From JABDOU01 sp041609995 (GTDB lineage: Bacteria; Actinomycetota; Acidimicrobiia; Spongiisociales; SHLN01): 42,556 nt of DNA. The stretch is from positions 1 to 42,556 of the forward strand of contig JBFIPU010000011.1 of assembly GCA_041609995.1 (NCBI GenBank). The letters are read 5' to 3'. Under the pieces are notes generated by a model. That model was not told where the DNA came from. It was given only the letters and a program-made list of their open reading frames with translations, and did no database searches. The first letter of the stretch is position 1, and every line of letters starts with the position of its first letter. The position numbers were made by a program, and so were the translations under genes. This document shows positions 7,442 to 15,923 of the stretch, one piece after another.

Positions 7442-8140
7442 ATGGAACCACTCACTGCCAGAACCATCCTCGTCACCGGAGCATCATCCGGAATCGGCCG
7501 CCAGTTGTGCCGGAGCTACGCCGAGGCCGGGGCCGGCGTGGTCGGCACCGCCCGCCGCCGCCGAGAGCTGGAGGAGACCGCCGGAGGGAACCCGGTCATC
7601 TCGGTGATCCCCGCCGACCTCGCCACGACCGAGGGCAGAAGGTCGGTGGCCGCCGGCCTCGACAGTCCGCTCGACGTCGTCGTACACGCGGCGGGGGTAC
7701 TGGGGCCAAAGGTGCCGCTGGCCGATTATCCGGAGGACGCCTGGGCAGAGGTGCTGCACATCAACCTCACCGCCGTCCAGCGGCTGCACCAGGCGCTGAT
7801 TCCCCACCTGGCGCAGGAGGCGACGATCATCGCCGTGTCCAGCTCTGTGGGCCGCAGCGGGCGAACCCCCTGGGGCATGTACGCCATCAGCAAGGCCGGG
7901 CTCGAGAACTGGACAGAGATCCTCGCCCAGGAATGGCCGGGAAGGGTCTATTCGGTGAACCCGGGAGGCACGGCGACGCCCATGCGGGCCGAAGCTCAGC
8001 CGGAGGAGGACCCATCGACAATCCCCTCCCCCGCCGAGATCATGCCCGTGTTCCTCTACCTGGCGAGACCAGATTGCCCGGAACCGACGGGGGCCAAACT
8101 GAGTGCCCGCGATTGGATCGACCGGGATCCGTATCAGTAG
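7442..8140 (+). CDS. SDR-family NAD(P)-dependent oxidoreductase
   Basis: Short-chain dehydrogenase/reductase of 232 residues with a Rossmann fold. The cofactor loop TGASSGIG is at residues 12-19, the HAAG motif at 82-85, and the catalytic Ser (AVSSS, 131-135), Tyr147 and Lys151 (YAISK) are all present, so it should be active. The substrate cannot be told from sequence. It is a single gene, divergent from mraZ and convergent with the next gene; the 9-base gap between their stops allows only a weak hairpin (8142-8157). The ATG lacks a Shine-Dalgarno sequence but has a -10-like hexamer immediately upstream. Confidence 0.9.
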   Translation: MEPLTARTILVTGASSGIGRQLCRSYAEAGAGVVGTARRRRELEETAGGNPVISVIPADLATTEGRRSVAAGLDSPLDVVVHAAGVLGPKVPLADYPEDAWAEVLHINLTAVQRLHQALIPHLAQEATIIAVSSSVGRSGRTPWGMYAISKAGLENWTEILAQEWPGRVYSVNPGGTATPMRAEAQPEEDPSTIPSPAEIMPVFLYLARPDCPEPTGAKLSARDWIDRDPYQ

Positions 8141-8149
8141 CGGGCTCGC

Positions 8150-9124
8150 CTAAGCCCCGTCTGCCGGATACACGACACCCGTCTGGCGCCGGATGGCGTC
8201 CATCCATTCGGCGATCGCCAGCGTGTCCGACAGCGGGTGCCGTGGACTCTCGGTCAAACCGGCTTCGAGGCATCGCTCCATCTCGCGAATCTGGTAGGCG
8301 AAACCGTGGCCGGCATAGGAGGTGTCGTGGGTGGCGAGGAGCTCACCGCCTCGTCCATGTGTGATGGTCGAGCTGTGATGGAACGGGGCGTGGATGCGGA
8401 GCCGGCCCCTGCTCCCACCAATGATGGCTTCGTTGGCCATGTCGGTGACGAGCGACGCCGAGAGCGACGTCGCGGCGGGACCGTGGTGTGACACGATCCC
8501 GACGTCCGTGTCCACCCCGGTCGCCGCCTTGTGGGCCAGGGCGGCGAACGCTCCCACCGGTCCCAGCAGGTGGTAGGCCAACGTGAGGGGATAGATCCCC
8601 AGGTCGAGCAGCGCTCCGCCACCCTGCTCGAGGTTGTACCAGCGGCGCTCCCGATCGGCCGGAGCCGGAAATCCGAACGAGGCCTCGACGTGCGTGACCT
8701 CGCCGATCGTATTCTCGGTCAGCAGGCGGTCGACAACGTCGAGAAACGGAAGGAACCGCATCCACATCGCCTCCACCAGCAGCACGCCGCCCTCGCCGGC
8801 CGCAGCCACCATCTCCTGAGCCTGGCGGCGGTTCAGCGCGAACGGCTTCTCGCACAGGACGGCCTTCCCGCCCGAGACCGCCGCCAACACATTCGAGTGA
8901 TGAAGGTCGTTGGTCGTGGCTACGTACACGATGTCCACACCGTCGACGCCGGCAACGGCAGCGTGAGATTCCACTGCCACCGGAATGTCGAACCGGGCGG
9001 CGAACTCGGTGGCTGCCCCCGGTCTGGCGGAACCCACGGCCACGATCGCAGAGCCCGCTTCCCGCAGCGCCCCGGCCATGGCGGTGGCGATCCCACCAGT
9101 CCCCATGATTCCCCAGCCGGCCAT
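8150..9124 (-). CDS. Gfo/Idh/MocA-family oxidoreductase
   Basis: NAD(P)-dependent dehydrogenase of the glucose-fructose oxidoreductase/inositol dehydrogenase family, 324 residues. The N-terminal Rossmann domain starts with GIMGTGGIA (residues 5-13); the cofactor/catalytic CEKPFALN motif is at 91-98; the C-terminal alpha/beta domain follows. Members act on sugars, inositols or related diols, and the substrate here is unknown. There is no linked sugar-uptake system. The ATG at 9124 is preceded by TAGGGT six bases away and no ribosome-binding site, suggesting a leaderless transcript of its own despite the upstream HNH gene lying only 44 bases away. Confidence 0.9.
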   Translation of the reverse strand: MAGWGIMGTGGIATAMAGALREAGSAIVAVGSARPGAATEFAARFDIPVAVESHAAVAGVDGVDIVYVATTNDLHHSNVLAAVSGGKAVLCEKPFALNRRQAQEMVAAAGEGGVLLVEAMWMRFLPFLDVVDRLLTENTIGEVTHVEASFGFPAPADRERRWYNLEQGGGALLDLGIYPLTLAYHLLGPVGAFAALAHKAATGVDTDVGIVSHHGPAATSLSASLVTDMANEAIIGGSRGRLRIHAPFHHSSTITHGRGGELLATHDTSYAGHGFAYQIREMERCLEAGLTESPRHPLSDTLAIAEWMDAIRRQTGVVYPADGA

Positions 9125-9130
9125 GATCCC

Positions 9131-9136
9131 ACCCTA
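9131..9136 (-). promoter_or_regulatory. -10 hexamer of leaderless Gfo/Idh gene
   Basis: TAGGGT on the minus strand ends six bases before the ATG at 9124; no Shine-Dalgarno sequence is present in between. Confidence 0.5.
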
Positions 9137-9168
9137 GGGGTTCGGGATCTCGGATCGCGAAGCAGGAA

Positions 9169-9672
9169 TCAGGCGGGGACGGCCTCGAGATACTGATGCC
9201 AGGTCGGATGAGGTTGGGCGCCCAGGGAAAGCAGGACCCATCCGTAGCGGTTCGGGGGGCCGGGCCGCTTCTTGAGCTGGTAGCCGGCCTCTTCCAGCGT
9301 TCGATCGCTCTTGCGTACGTTGCAGCGTTTGCAACAGGCGACGACGTTCTCCCAAGAGTGTTCGCCACCTCGCGAACGGGGTACCACGTGGTCGAGATTC
9401 TCGGCCGGACCGGAGCAATACTGACAGGTGAAGTTGTCCCGGACGAACACCGCCCGCCGATTGAGGGCGACCCGTCGCGTATAAGGCACTTTCACGAATC
9501 GGCGGAGCCGGATCACCGTCGGGACCGGCAACGACAGCAGCTCCGAGTGCCAGGTCGTATCGCCGTTCTCGACGGGGATGGCTTTCTCCCGCAGCACCAG
9601 GACCATCGCCCGCCTGGCAGGAACGATCGACAGTGGCTCATACGTGGCGTTCAATACCAGCGACCGGGACAT
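9169..9672 (-). CDS. HNH endonuclease family protein
   Basis: A 167-residue protein with a C-terminal-half HNH nuclease fold. The zinc-binding and catalytic pattern is complete: FTCQYC (two Cys), LDHVVPRSRGG with the catalytic His, the Asn of WENVV, and CCKRCNVRK (second Cys pair). The N-terminal 80 residues (MSRSLVLNATYEPLSIV) match a widespread stand-alone bacterial HNH subfamily that is not tied to introns or restriction systems and whose role is not established. It follows the recombinase-like gene by 17 bases in the same direction, so the two probably share a transcript. Confidence 0.88.
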   Translation of the reverse strand: MSRSLVLNATYEPLSIVPARRAMVLVLREKAIPVENGDTTWHSELLSLPVPTVIRLRRFVKVPYTRRVALNRRAVFVRDNFTCQYCSGPAENLDHVVPRSRGGEHSWENVVACCKRCNVRKSDRTLEEAGYQLKKRPGPPNRYGWVLLSLGAQPHPTWHQYLEAVPA

Positions 9673-9689
9673 AAGGTCGATCAGGTTAG

Positions 9690-10211
9690 CTAGGGCGTGT
9701 CCAATTGCTGGGGCCGGCGCTGGGCGGGCGGCAGCAGTTCGACCACCACCTCGTCGAGCTCCTCGGTTCGGGCCGGCAGCGCCCTGGTCACACCATTGGT
9801 GGATTCCAGGAACGACCGGTAGTCCTCGACCCGGCTCAGGACATCCCGGATGACCAGGCGGGTGGTCGACGGTTCATCGAACTGGCGCATCTCGCCGGAA
9901 TCGGCCGAAACCACCGACACGCCGCGTAGGCGCAGGTCCCACAGGATGATCTCTTGCACGATGATGTCGGACGACAATGATGCGAGCTCCGAGACGACCA
10001 CCGCCTCGATGTCGCTTCGTTCCACCTGCTGAAGCAACGCCGAGAATCCGTCGCGCGACAGCCGGTGTCCTTGCTGTCGAACATCCTGGAACCAGGCGAG
10101 GAGGTGGTGGCCGGTCTTGCGTGACCAGCTCCGGATCTTCTCTCCCTGCACAAAGGCCGGGTCGCCGTCGTCGGGGTGGGTCGACTCGCGGATGTAGCCG
10201 ACTACCCGCAC
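9690..10211 (-). CDS. Serine-recombinase-like (resolvase N-terminal) protein, probably non-catalytic
   Basis: The first 130 residues fit the resolvase/invertase catalytic fold. VGYIREST places Arg8 and the nucleophile Ser10 as in gamma-delta resolvase, and a GHRLSRDGF segment matches the next conserved block. The family's DRLGR motif, which supplies two essential arginines, reads ELASLS here, so both arginines are gone. The C-terminal helix-turn-helix of resolvases is also absent; instead there is a 40-residue Pro/Glu-rich tail. At 173 residues it looks like a domesticated, DNA-cleavage-deficient relative. GTG start with AAAGGA about 11 bases upstream. Likely cotranscribed with the HNH gene. 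No inverted repeats or transposon ends flank it. Confidence 0.72.
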   Translation of the reverse strand: MRVVGYIRESTHPDDGDPAFVQGEKIRSWSRKTGHHLLAWFQDVRQQGHRLSRDGFSALLQQVERSDIEAVVVSELASLSSDIIVQEIILWDLRLRGVSVVSADSGEMRQFDEPSTTRLVIRDVLSRVEDYRSFLESTNGVTRALPARTEELDEVVVELLPPAQRRPQQLDTP

Positions 10212-10369
10212 TGCGCCAGTCCTTTGGCCGGGCGCGTGAGGTCGCGCGAATGCGAGAAGATCAACCCTTCCTCCGTCCTCATATCTGCCAGCACTTTATG
10301 CAATCACCAAGCGTATCAGTGTCCACACCGACGGTGTTCGATTGCGTCGAGGGCCGAAGCCGGGTTGTC

Positions 10370-11170
10370 TCAGCGATCTGCGAACGCGGCAAACGTGGCG
10401 CGGGCGATGGCGAATGCCCGTTCGGCCCCCACGACGGAGGCGCCCACGAGCCGATTGCTCTCGCTGTCATCGAGCACGACCGTCACGATCTCTTCGCCCC
10501 CCAGCAACGACTCTTCGATCGCGACCACCGCCGGGGCCGGAGCCTGCGGGTCGAACAGGGCCGACACGGCCGCCACAACGCCACGGTGAATGGCGTCTTC
10601 GTTGGCCCGGGACTTGCGAACGGCCGCGGTGCCGTCTTGGGCCACGGCGGTGATGGTCACGCCAAAGCGATCCTCTTCGAGGCGCAGCGAGGCGATGCCC
10701 CCCAGCGGTCGGTGGAGGGCGGCAGGAGGTTCTGGTGGAGCGCTCTCGAGCTCCTGGGCCGCCCCGCCGGCCGGGGCGACGTCTTCATGAGCCCGCTCAT
10801 CGATTCCTTTGTCGGCGTCCGGATCGATTTCCGGCGCCGGTACTCGCCGCGCGACCTCCGGCCCCTCTCCTTCGGCGTCCTCGGGTTCGGATTCGTCAAC
10901 CGATTCGGGAGAAGGCGAAGGGAATCCCCCCACCGGCATGGGCGGTGGGGGCGCCGAGGGGGGCTCGACCCGCGTACGGGGTGGTGCCATGCGGCTGCGC
11001 AGGCCACGGTCGGCCAGGATCGCCCGGACGGCCTGGGCGACGGCGTTGGGATCGGCGTCAGACGTGAGCCGTACCCGGACGCCTTCGTGCTCGGTGACCT
11101 CGTCGCCGACCTCGGCATCCTGCACGCCGGGAATCGAACGGAGGGCGGCGGCGAGGTCTCCGTTCGTCAT
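10370..11170 (-). CDS. Unknown two-domain protein with acidic proline-rich linker
   Basis: I do not recognise this 266-residue protein. Residues 1-60 form a compact alpha/beta segment (MTNGDLAAALRSIPGVQDAE), residues 60-155 are a Pro/Glu/Ser-rich linker that looks disordered, and the last 105 residues form a second domain of alternating strands and helices ending AIARATFAAFADR. There is no signal peptide or membrane segment. The ATG at 11170 overlaps the stop of the upstream gene as ATGA; a longer frame to 11338 is open but contains Arg-rich sequence and would overlap the upstream gene fully. The 158 bases downstream (10212-10369) hold no gene. Confidence 0.75.
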   Translation of the reverse strand: MTNGDLAAALRSIPGVQDAEVGDEVTEHEGVRVRLTSDADPNAVAQAVRAILADRGLRSRMAPPRTRVEPPSAPPPPMPVGGFPSPSPESVDESEPEDAEGEGPEVARRVPAPEIDPDADKGIDERAHEDVAPAGGAAQELESAPPEPPAALHRPLGGIASLRLEEDRFGVTITAVAQDGTAAVRKSRANEDAIHRGVVAAVSALFDPQAPAPAVVAIEESLLGGEEIVTVVLDDSESNRLVGASVVGAERAFAIARATFAAFADR

Positions 11171-11379
11171 GCCCGCTGCCGCTTTCGCCATTCGAGGAAG
11201 TCGACGAGATCGGCGCCGGTCGGGTGTTCGACGGGCATCCCGTAGGCGGTGGTCATGCGCCAGCGATAGAACGGCCCCCGCAGCGTACGACCGGACACCG
11301 GCCGCAAAGCCCAGGCGGCCCTGACGGCCTCGAGCCACAGGCCGGGTCGCGGGAACAGAGCGCGAACCATTTCTTTCAC
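11167..11379 (-). CDS. Small conserved-looking protein of unknown function
   Basis: A short basic, Trp-rich protein (70 residues from the GTG at 11379; ATG at 11370 is the alternative). It has no recognisable motif; residues WLEAVRAAWAL and DFLEWRKRQRA look helical. The GTG is favoured because TAGAGT, a good -10 hexamer, lies seven bases before it, giving a leaderless start. The frame is open upstream to 11451 but that would place the promoter inside the gene. Its stop overlaps the start of the two-domain protein, so the pair is translationally coupled and may work together. Confidence 0.65.
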   Translation of the reverse strand: MKEMVRALFPRPGLWLEAVRAAWALRPVSGRTLRGPFYRWRMTTAYGMPVEHPTGADLVDFLEWRKRQRA

Positions 11380-11386
11380 GGCGGTG

Positions 11387-11392
11387 ACTCTA
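11387..11392 (-). promoter_or_regulatory. -10 hexamer upstream of the small unknown gene
   Basis: TAGAGT on the minus strand, seven bases before the GTG at 11379; supports a leaderless transcript for the 11379-10370 gene pair. Confidence 0.45.
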
Positions 11393-11490
11393 GGTAACGG
11401 CCCCGTCGGAACCCGGGATGAGAGCGGTGAGCGGGAAGGCGCAAATGACATGACTGGCTAATCTGAGTTGCCGTAACCGTGCGTTGATGC

Positions 11491-11518
11491 GTACTCGGGC
11501 TCACGTACTCGGGCTCAC
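11491..11518. repeat. 14-bp perfect tandem duplication upstream of moxR
   Basis: GTACTCGGGCTCAC occurs twice in direct succession (11491-11504, 11505-11518), ending 10 bases before the moxR ATG and immediately before its GGGAGA ribosome-binding site. It could be a recent slippage duplication or a paired regulator site. Confidence 0.75.
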
Positions 11519-11528
11519 TGGGAGAATC

Positions 11529-12503
11529 ATGGTCGACCGATCCGAACAATACCCCGCCGGGACCAGCTGGTTCACCGAACGCTTCGCCGAAATCGGTTCC
11601 AATATCGCAAAAGTCATCCAGGGCAAGCAATCGGTGATCGATCTGATGGTCACGGCCATGATTGCCGAGGGACACATCCTGATCGAAGATGTCCCCGGCG
11701 TCGGCAAGACCCAACTGGCCAAGTCGTTGGCCCGCTCGATCGACGGCACGTTCAACCGCATCCAGTTCACGCCGGATTTGCTGCCCGCCGACCTGACCGG
11801 CGTATCGATCTGGGACCGGCAGCGGGGCAAGTTCGTATTCCGCCGAGGACCGATCTTCGCCAACGTCGTCGTCGGTGACGAGATCAACCGCGCCAGCCCC
11901 AAAACCCCGGCGGCCATGCTGGAGGCGATGGCCGAGCGGCAGGTGACCGTGGACGGAATCACACGAGAGCTGCCGCCTCCCTTTCTCGTCGTCGCTACGC
12001 AGAACCCAATCGAACATGAAGGCACCTACCCTCTGCCAGAAGCCCAGCTCGACCGGTTCCTGATGCGGATCACCGTGGGCTACCCCACCCGCGACAGCGA
12101 GCTCGAGATGCTCAACGCCCATGCGGTCAGGTCTTCTTTTGAAGACCTGGAGCCCGTGATCGGGGCCGAGGACGTGGTCAAGATGATCGGAATCGCCCGC
12201 GGCGTGCACGTCTCCGATCATGTGCAGGAGTACCTCATTGACCTCATCGACGCCACCCGCAGCCATCCGGAGGTGCTGCTCGGCGCGTCCCCCCGTGCCA
12301 GCCTGGCGATGCAGCGCACAGCCCGAGCGCGGGCGGCCTCCAAGGGAAGGGACTTCGTCCAGCCCGACGACCTGAAGGAGCTGGCCGTGCCGGTTCTCTC
12401 TCACCGCATCGCGCTGCGGCCGGAGGCCTTGATGCGGGGGGCCGGCGTATCCGAAACGCTTCACGAGATCATCGGTTCGGTCCCCGTACGTGGGGCTCAC
12501 TGA
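11529..12503 (+). CDS. MoxR-family AAA+ ATPase
   Basis: A 324-residue AAA+ chaperone-like ATPase. Walker A is EDVPGVGKT (residues 53-61), Walker B and its extension read VVVGDEINRA, and the sensor region NPIEHEGTYPLPEAQLDRF is diagnostic for MoxR. These proteins are thought to help assemble or activate partner proteins, frequently with DUF58/VWA proteins encoded next door, as here. I chose the ATG at 11529 because GGGAGA lies at ribosome-binding distance; the frame extends to 11484 but through the tandem duplication. First gene of a MoxR - DUF58 - transglutaminase operon. Confidence 0.92.
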   Translation: MVDRSEQYPAGTSWFTERFAEIGSNIAKVIQGKQSVIDLMVTAMIAEGHILIEDVPGVGKTQLAKSLARSIDGTFNRIQFTPDLLPADLTGVSIWDRQRGKFVFRRGPIFANVVVGDEINRASPKTPAAMLEAMAERQVTVDGITRELPPPFLVVATQNPIEHEGTYPLPEAQLDRFLMRITVGYPTRDSELEMLNAHAVRSSFEDLEPVIGAEDVVKMIGIARGVHVSDHVQEYLIDLIDATRSHPEVLLGASPRASLAMQRTARARAASKGRDFVQPDDLKELAVPVLSHRIALRPEALMRGAGVSETLHEIIGSVPVRGAH

Positions 12504-12504
12504 C

Positions 12505-13647
12505 ATGCTCACCAGCCGCGGCCAGATCATGGCGGTGGCAGGGTTCGGGTTCATCATCAGCTGGGTGCTGTTCGGAGAGCGCGAGCTGATGGCGGCCGGG
12601 TTGATCGCTCTGATGGGCGTGGGCATCGGGCTGGCCAAGGTCGCCTGGGATCATACCGAAGCCGACATCTACCGAACCATCACGCCCCAACATACCTTTG
12701 TGGGCGACACCGTATCCATCCGCCTTCGCATCGAGCCCCTCGGCCACGCCAGCCATGTCCGCATCGAAGACCGCATCGGTGAAGAACCATCGGCTCTCTT
12801 CGCAGTCGAGAGGTTTCGGCGAGGCCAGGCGCTCACCGCCCGCTACGAGTTCACGCCCACCACCCGGGGGGTGCATCAGGTCGGCCCGGCCCGCCTGAGC
12901 GTGGGAGACCCGCTCGGGGTCGCCCACCAGTCGACCGCGGCCGCCGATGTGGACCGGATCATCGTATATCCGCCGGTGGTGACCCTGGATGGGACACCGG
13001 TGACGCGGGGCAACGACTCGGGAATGAACCCGGGCCTGGTGCTCAGAGCCGGCGGCGACGAGTTCTTCGCTCTTCGTGAATATCGCCAGGGTGACGATCT
13101 GCGGCGGGTGCACTGGCCCGCGTCGGCCCGGCGTGACGAACTGATGATTCGCCAGCTCCAGGATCCTCAGAACACGTCGGTGCTGGTCGTATTCGACCCC
13201 CGGCCCGACGTGTACCCGTCGGTGACTGCGTTCGAGGACGCGGTGTCGTGTACCGCTTCGATCTACCAGCACCTCTTTCGAGCGAGCGTTTCTCCGGTGC
13301 TGGCCATCCCCGGGCGCGGCGTGAATCGGCGAGAAGACTTCGACAAGGGCATGGAGTGGCTGGCCGAAGCCGGGACCCGGCCCGTCACCGACTTCCGAAA
13401 CGCCATCCGCCAGATCGATCAGCAGGTGGCCGGTGGGCTGTTCATCGTCATCACCGGCGACCCCGACGACTCGCTCCTGGCCGGCGTGCGGGTGCTGGAA
13501 CGCTCCTTCGGGCGGCGCATGGCGCTGAGCGTCGGGGCGGAGGCGACCCTCTCGGGCATGTTCATCGGCGTCCCGGACCTGGATCACCTGCCGGGGGCGT
13601 GGCAGAAAGGACTGGAACAAGCGTGGGCAATCGCACCATCCGTCTAG
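12505..13647 (+). CDS. DUF58 domain protein
   Basis: 380 residues: two N-terminal hydrophobic segments (about 9-40) anchor it in the membrane, followed by a beta-rich region resembling a surface domain, then the DUF58 core with the LREYRQGDDLRRVHWPASAR signature (close to the family consensus YxxGDxxRxIxW). DUF58 proteins typically accompany MoxR ATPases and transglutaminases, as they do here, and a von Willebrand-like fold is assumed for the C-terminal half. The ATG is two bases after the moxR stop; a GTG at 12490 in the same frame would overlap moxR. Its 3' end overlaps the next gene by 25 bases. Confidence 0.88.
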   Translation: MLTSRGQIMAVAGFGFIISWVLFGERELMAAGLIALMGVGIGLAKVAWDHTEADIYRTITPQHTFVGDTVSIRLRIEPLGHASHVRIEDRIGEEPSALFAVERFRRGQALTARYEFTPTTRGVHQVGPARLSVGDPLGVAHQSTAAADVDRIIVYPPVVTLDGTPVTRGNDSGMNPGLVLRAGGDEFFALREYRQGDDLRRVHWPASARRDELMIRQLQDPQNTSVLVVFDPRPDVYPSVTAFEDAVSCTASIYQHLFRASVSPVLAIPGRGVNRREDFDKGMEWLAEAGTRPVTDFRNAIRQIDQQVAGGLFIVITGDPDDSLLAGVRVLERSFGRRMALSVGAEATLSGMFIGVPDLDHLPGAWQKGLEQAWAIAPSV

Positions 13648-15923
13648 TCACCATCGGGGCCTTCTTCCTGGCGATGGCCCGGCTCGAGAACGTTCTGCTG
13701 GACACGCTGGTCGGGATCCGCTGGGAGATCGTCATCACCCTCATGGCGGCACTCGGGCTCAGCATCACGGCCGCCGGCCTCTCCTTCCGCTGGCCGGTGA
13801 GAACGCTCGTGGCCGTGCAGGTGGTGGTGTGGGCGATCCTGGGCCTGGCCTACCTGGCTCCGGGGACATTCAATGTGGTCCTTCCGACGTCGGAAACCTG
13901 GCGTATCACCGGCGATCAGGTGGTCACCGCCCTGCGAAGCTTTCGATTCGGAGCCCCGCCCGTCACACCCTTGGCCGGGCTGGTGTTCGGGGCCGGGACG
14001 ATGATTTGGGCACTCGTCTCCACCAGCTTGTGGGCGGCGTTCAATGATCGTCCCATCCTCACCATGGTCCCCCCGATGGCGTTCTATCTGCAACTCTCCA
14101 CCATCGATCGGACACCGTCTACCCGGACCTGGGTGTTTGCGTTCGTGCTGCTGGCGACCGCCGGACTCGTCGGCCTGACGGCCCGCAACGAGAGGTGGCC
14201 CAGTTGGCGAAAAGGGAGAGCGTGGCGCCGGCTGGGCCCGGCCGCCGTCCTGGTACTCATCGTATTCGCCGGATCTGCGCTCTTGACTCCGCTCGTGCCC
14301 GCCGGCGGCACCGTTCCCTGGCGCACCGGTTCCGGCCTGGGGGGCGACTTCTATGGAAGCATCGCCTACAACCCGTTCGTCGACGTCCGCACGCAACTCA
14401 ATTCGCAGTCCGATGCGGTCGTGTTCTCGGTGAGGCTCGAGGGTGACGTCAACCCCCGCAACGTGTATTACCGCCTGCTGACGCTGGACAATTTCAATGG
14501 CCGCTGGTGGGGAGCCACCGCCCCCGAGCTCCAACCCTCCACCGAGACTCAGTGGGAAGCAGAAGGCCAGTCGTTCCGGGGTGACCGGACCCGGGTGCGC
14601 CAGACCATCACCATTGACGCCCTGGCCAACAGCTGGCTACCCGCTGCCTACGCACCGGTCGAGCTCGCCTCCAACGCCCGGCTGGTCTACGAAACCGCCC
14701 GCGTAGCCCCCGACGGGTCGCTCCACATCGATGCCAATGCGTACCGGGGACTCACCTATGCCGTGACCAGCGAGATCCCCCAAATCGACCTGGTCTCGCT
14801 GAGCGCCGGTCAGCGGGGGACATCCCCTCTTTTTGCCGCCGCAGGCCAAGATGGCGTCTTTGCCGGCTCCGCCGAGCCCCGGCCGGCGCCGGAACTCTCC
14901 GATGAGATGGCGGTCTTTCTCGAGCTCCCCGATGAGCTGCCGTCGGCAGTGGCGGCGCTGGCTCGCAACGAGACACTCGGTCTCGAGACCGCCTTCGAGA
15001 AAGGCATTGCCCTGGAGACGTTCTTCCGACGAACCGGCGGCTTCAATTACAGCCTCGATGTGGCCCCGGCCGCCCCCGGCACGCCTACCGAGGATTGGCT
15101 CCTCGACCCGGCGTCCGAGCACTACCGGTCTGGGTACTGCGAGCAGTTCAGCGGATGGATGGCGGTCATGGCTCGGGCGCTCGGCATCCCCAGCCGGGTG
15201 GTCCTCGGCTTCACCCCCGGCGTGCAGGTTTCCAACGACACGGTGGTTGTGCGCGACAGGAACGCCCATGCCTGGGTCGAGCTCTGGATCGACGGCATGG
15301 GATGGATCCCGTTCGATCCCACACCTCGTAGTGACACACCCTCGACCACCGGAACACTCCCGTTCGACGCCACCTCCTACTTGGAAGAAATCGAGGCGGC
15401 GGAGCGGGCACGGCTCGCCGAGGCGGCCGGGTCGGTTCCCTTGTTCCCCGGCGAGAACCAGTTCGACATCACGTCACCGCTGGCCGGCGGCGGTGACGCC
15501 GATGGCGGCCAACGCCTGCCGGGCTGGTTACCCGAGGTGATCGGCGTGGCAGCCGTCGCAGCGGTCGTCCTCGGGGTCATCCCGGGCCTGAAGGCTCTGC
15601 GACGAAGAAGGCGCCTCAACTCCCTCAAGACCGGGGACATCAGCGGCGCCTGGGCCGACCTCGTCGACCGACTGCGGGACGCCGACCAAGGACCTCACCC
15701 AACCGACACGCCGGAGGAGATGGCGTCGCGGCGACCCTCGATGCGTCCTCTTGCTGCGGCCTACAGCCGCCAAACCTACGGACCACCGGGCGCCCCCGCA
15801 CGAGGTGTGCTGTCGGAGGCTGTCCGTTCCTACCAGTCGGTGACCCAGGAATTACGAGAGCAGCCCATGCCCAAGCGTCTCGCCGCCTTGTACCGGCTCC
15901 GATCGCTCATGCGCCGCCGCTGA
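13623..15923 (+). CDS. TgpA-type membrane transglutaminase-like protein
   Basis: A 766-residue membrane protein. The first 250 residues contain several hydrophobic segments, the central extracytoplasmic part carries a transglutaminase-like fold, and a final membrane segment (about 638-660) is followed by a basic cytoplasmic tail. The papain-like triad is intact: Cys506 in SGYCEQFSGW, His549 in NAHAWVELW and Asp565 in PFDPTPRSD, so catalysis is plausible; in characterised relatives the natural substrate is unclear. The GTG at 13623 overlaps the DUF58 gene by 25 bases; it is the first start compatible with the leading membrane segment. The stop lies in the first copy of a 19-bp duplication. Confidence 0.9.
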   Translation: MGNRTIRLVTIGAFFLAMARLENVLLDTLVGIRWEIVITLMAALGLSITAAGLSFRWPVRTLVAVQVVVWAILGLAYLAPGTFNVVLPTSETWRITGDQVVTALRSFRFGAPPVTPLAGLVFGAGTMIWALVSTSLWAAFNDRPILTMVPPMAFYLQLSTIDRTPSTRTWVFAFVLLATAGLVGLTARNERWPSWRKGRAWRRLGPAAVLVLIVFAGSALLTPLVPAGGTVPWRTGSGLGGDFYGSIAYNPFVDVRTQLNSQSDAVVFSVRLEGDVNPRNVYYRLLTLDNFNGRWWGATAPELQPSTETQWEAEGQSFRGDRTRVRQTITIDALANSWLPAAYAPVELASNARLVYETARVAPDGSLHIDANAYRGLTYAVTSEIPQIDLVSLSAGQRGTSPLFAAAGQDGVFAGSAEPRPAPELSDEMAVFLELPDELPSAVAALARNETLGLETAFEKGIALETFFRRTGGFNYSLDVAPAAPGTPTEDWLLDPASEHYRSGYCEQFSGWMAVMARALGIPSRVVLGFTPGVQVSNDTVVVRDRNAHAWVELWIDGMGWIPFDPTPRSDTPSTTGTLPFDATSYLEEIEAAERARLAEAAGSVPLFPGENQFDITSPLAGGGDADGGQRLPGWLPEVIGVAAVAAVVLGVIPGLKALRRRRRLNSLKTGDISGAWADLVDRLRDADQGPHPTDTPEEMASRRPSMRPLAAAYSRQTYGPPGAPARGVLSEAVRSYQSVTQELREQPMPKRLAALYRLRSLMRRR

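Noticed and set aside
8142..8157. Terminator between SDR and Gfo/Idh genes
   Set aside because: Only a 5-bp stem without a T-tract; too weak to call.
10212..10369. LexA-type box upstream of the recombinase-like gene
   Set aside because: Only one half-site (TCGAAC) is present; the second half does not match.
11376..12638. Minus-strand frame antisense to moxR
   Set aside because: Opposite a certain MoxR ATPase; no motifs.
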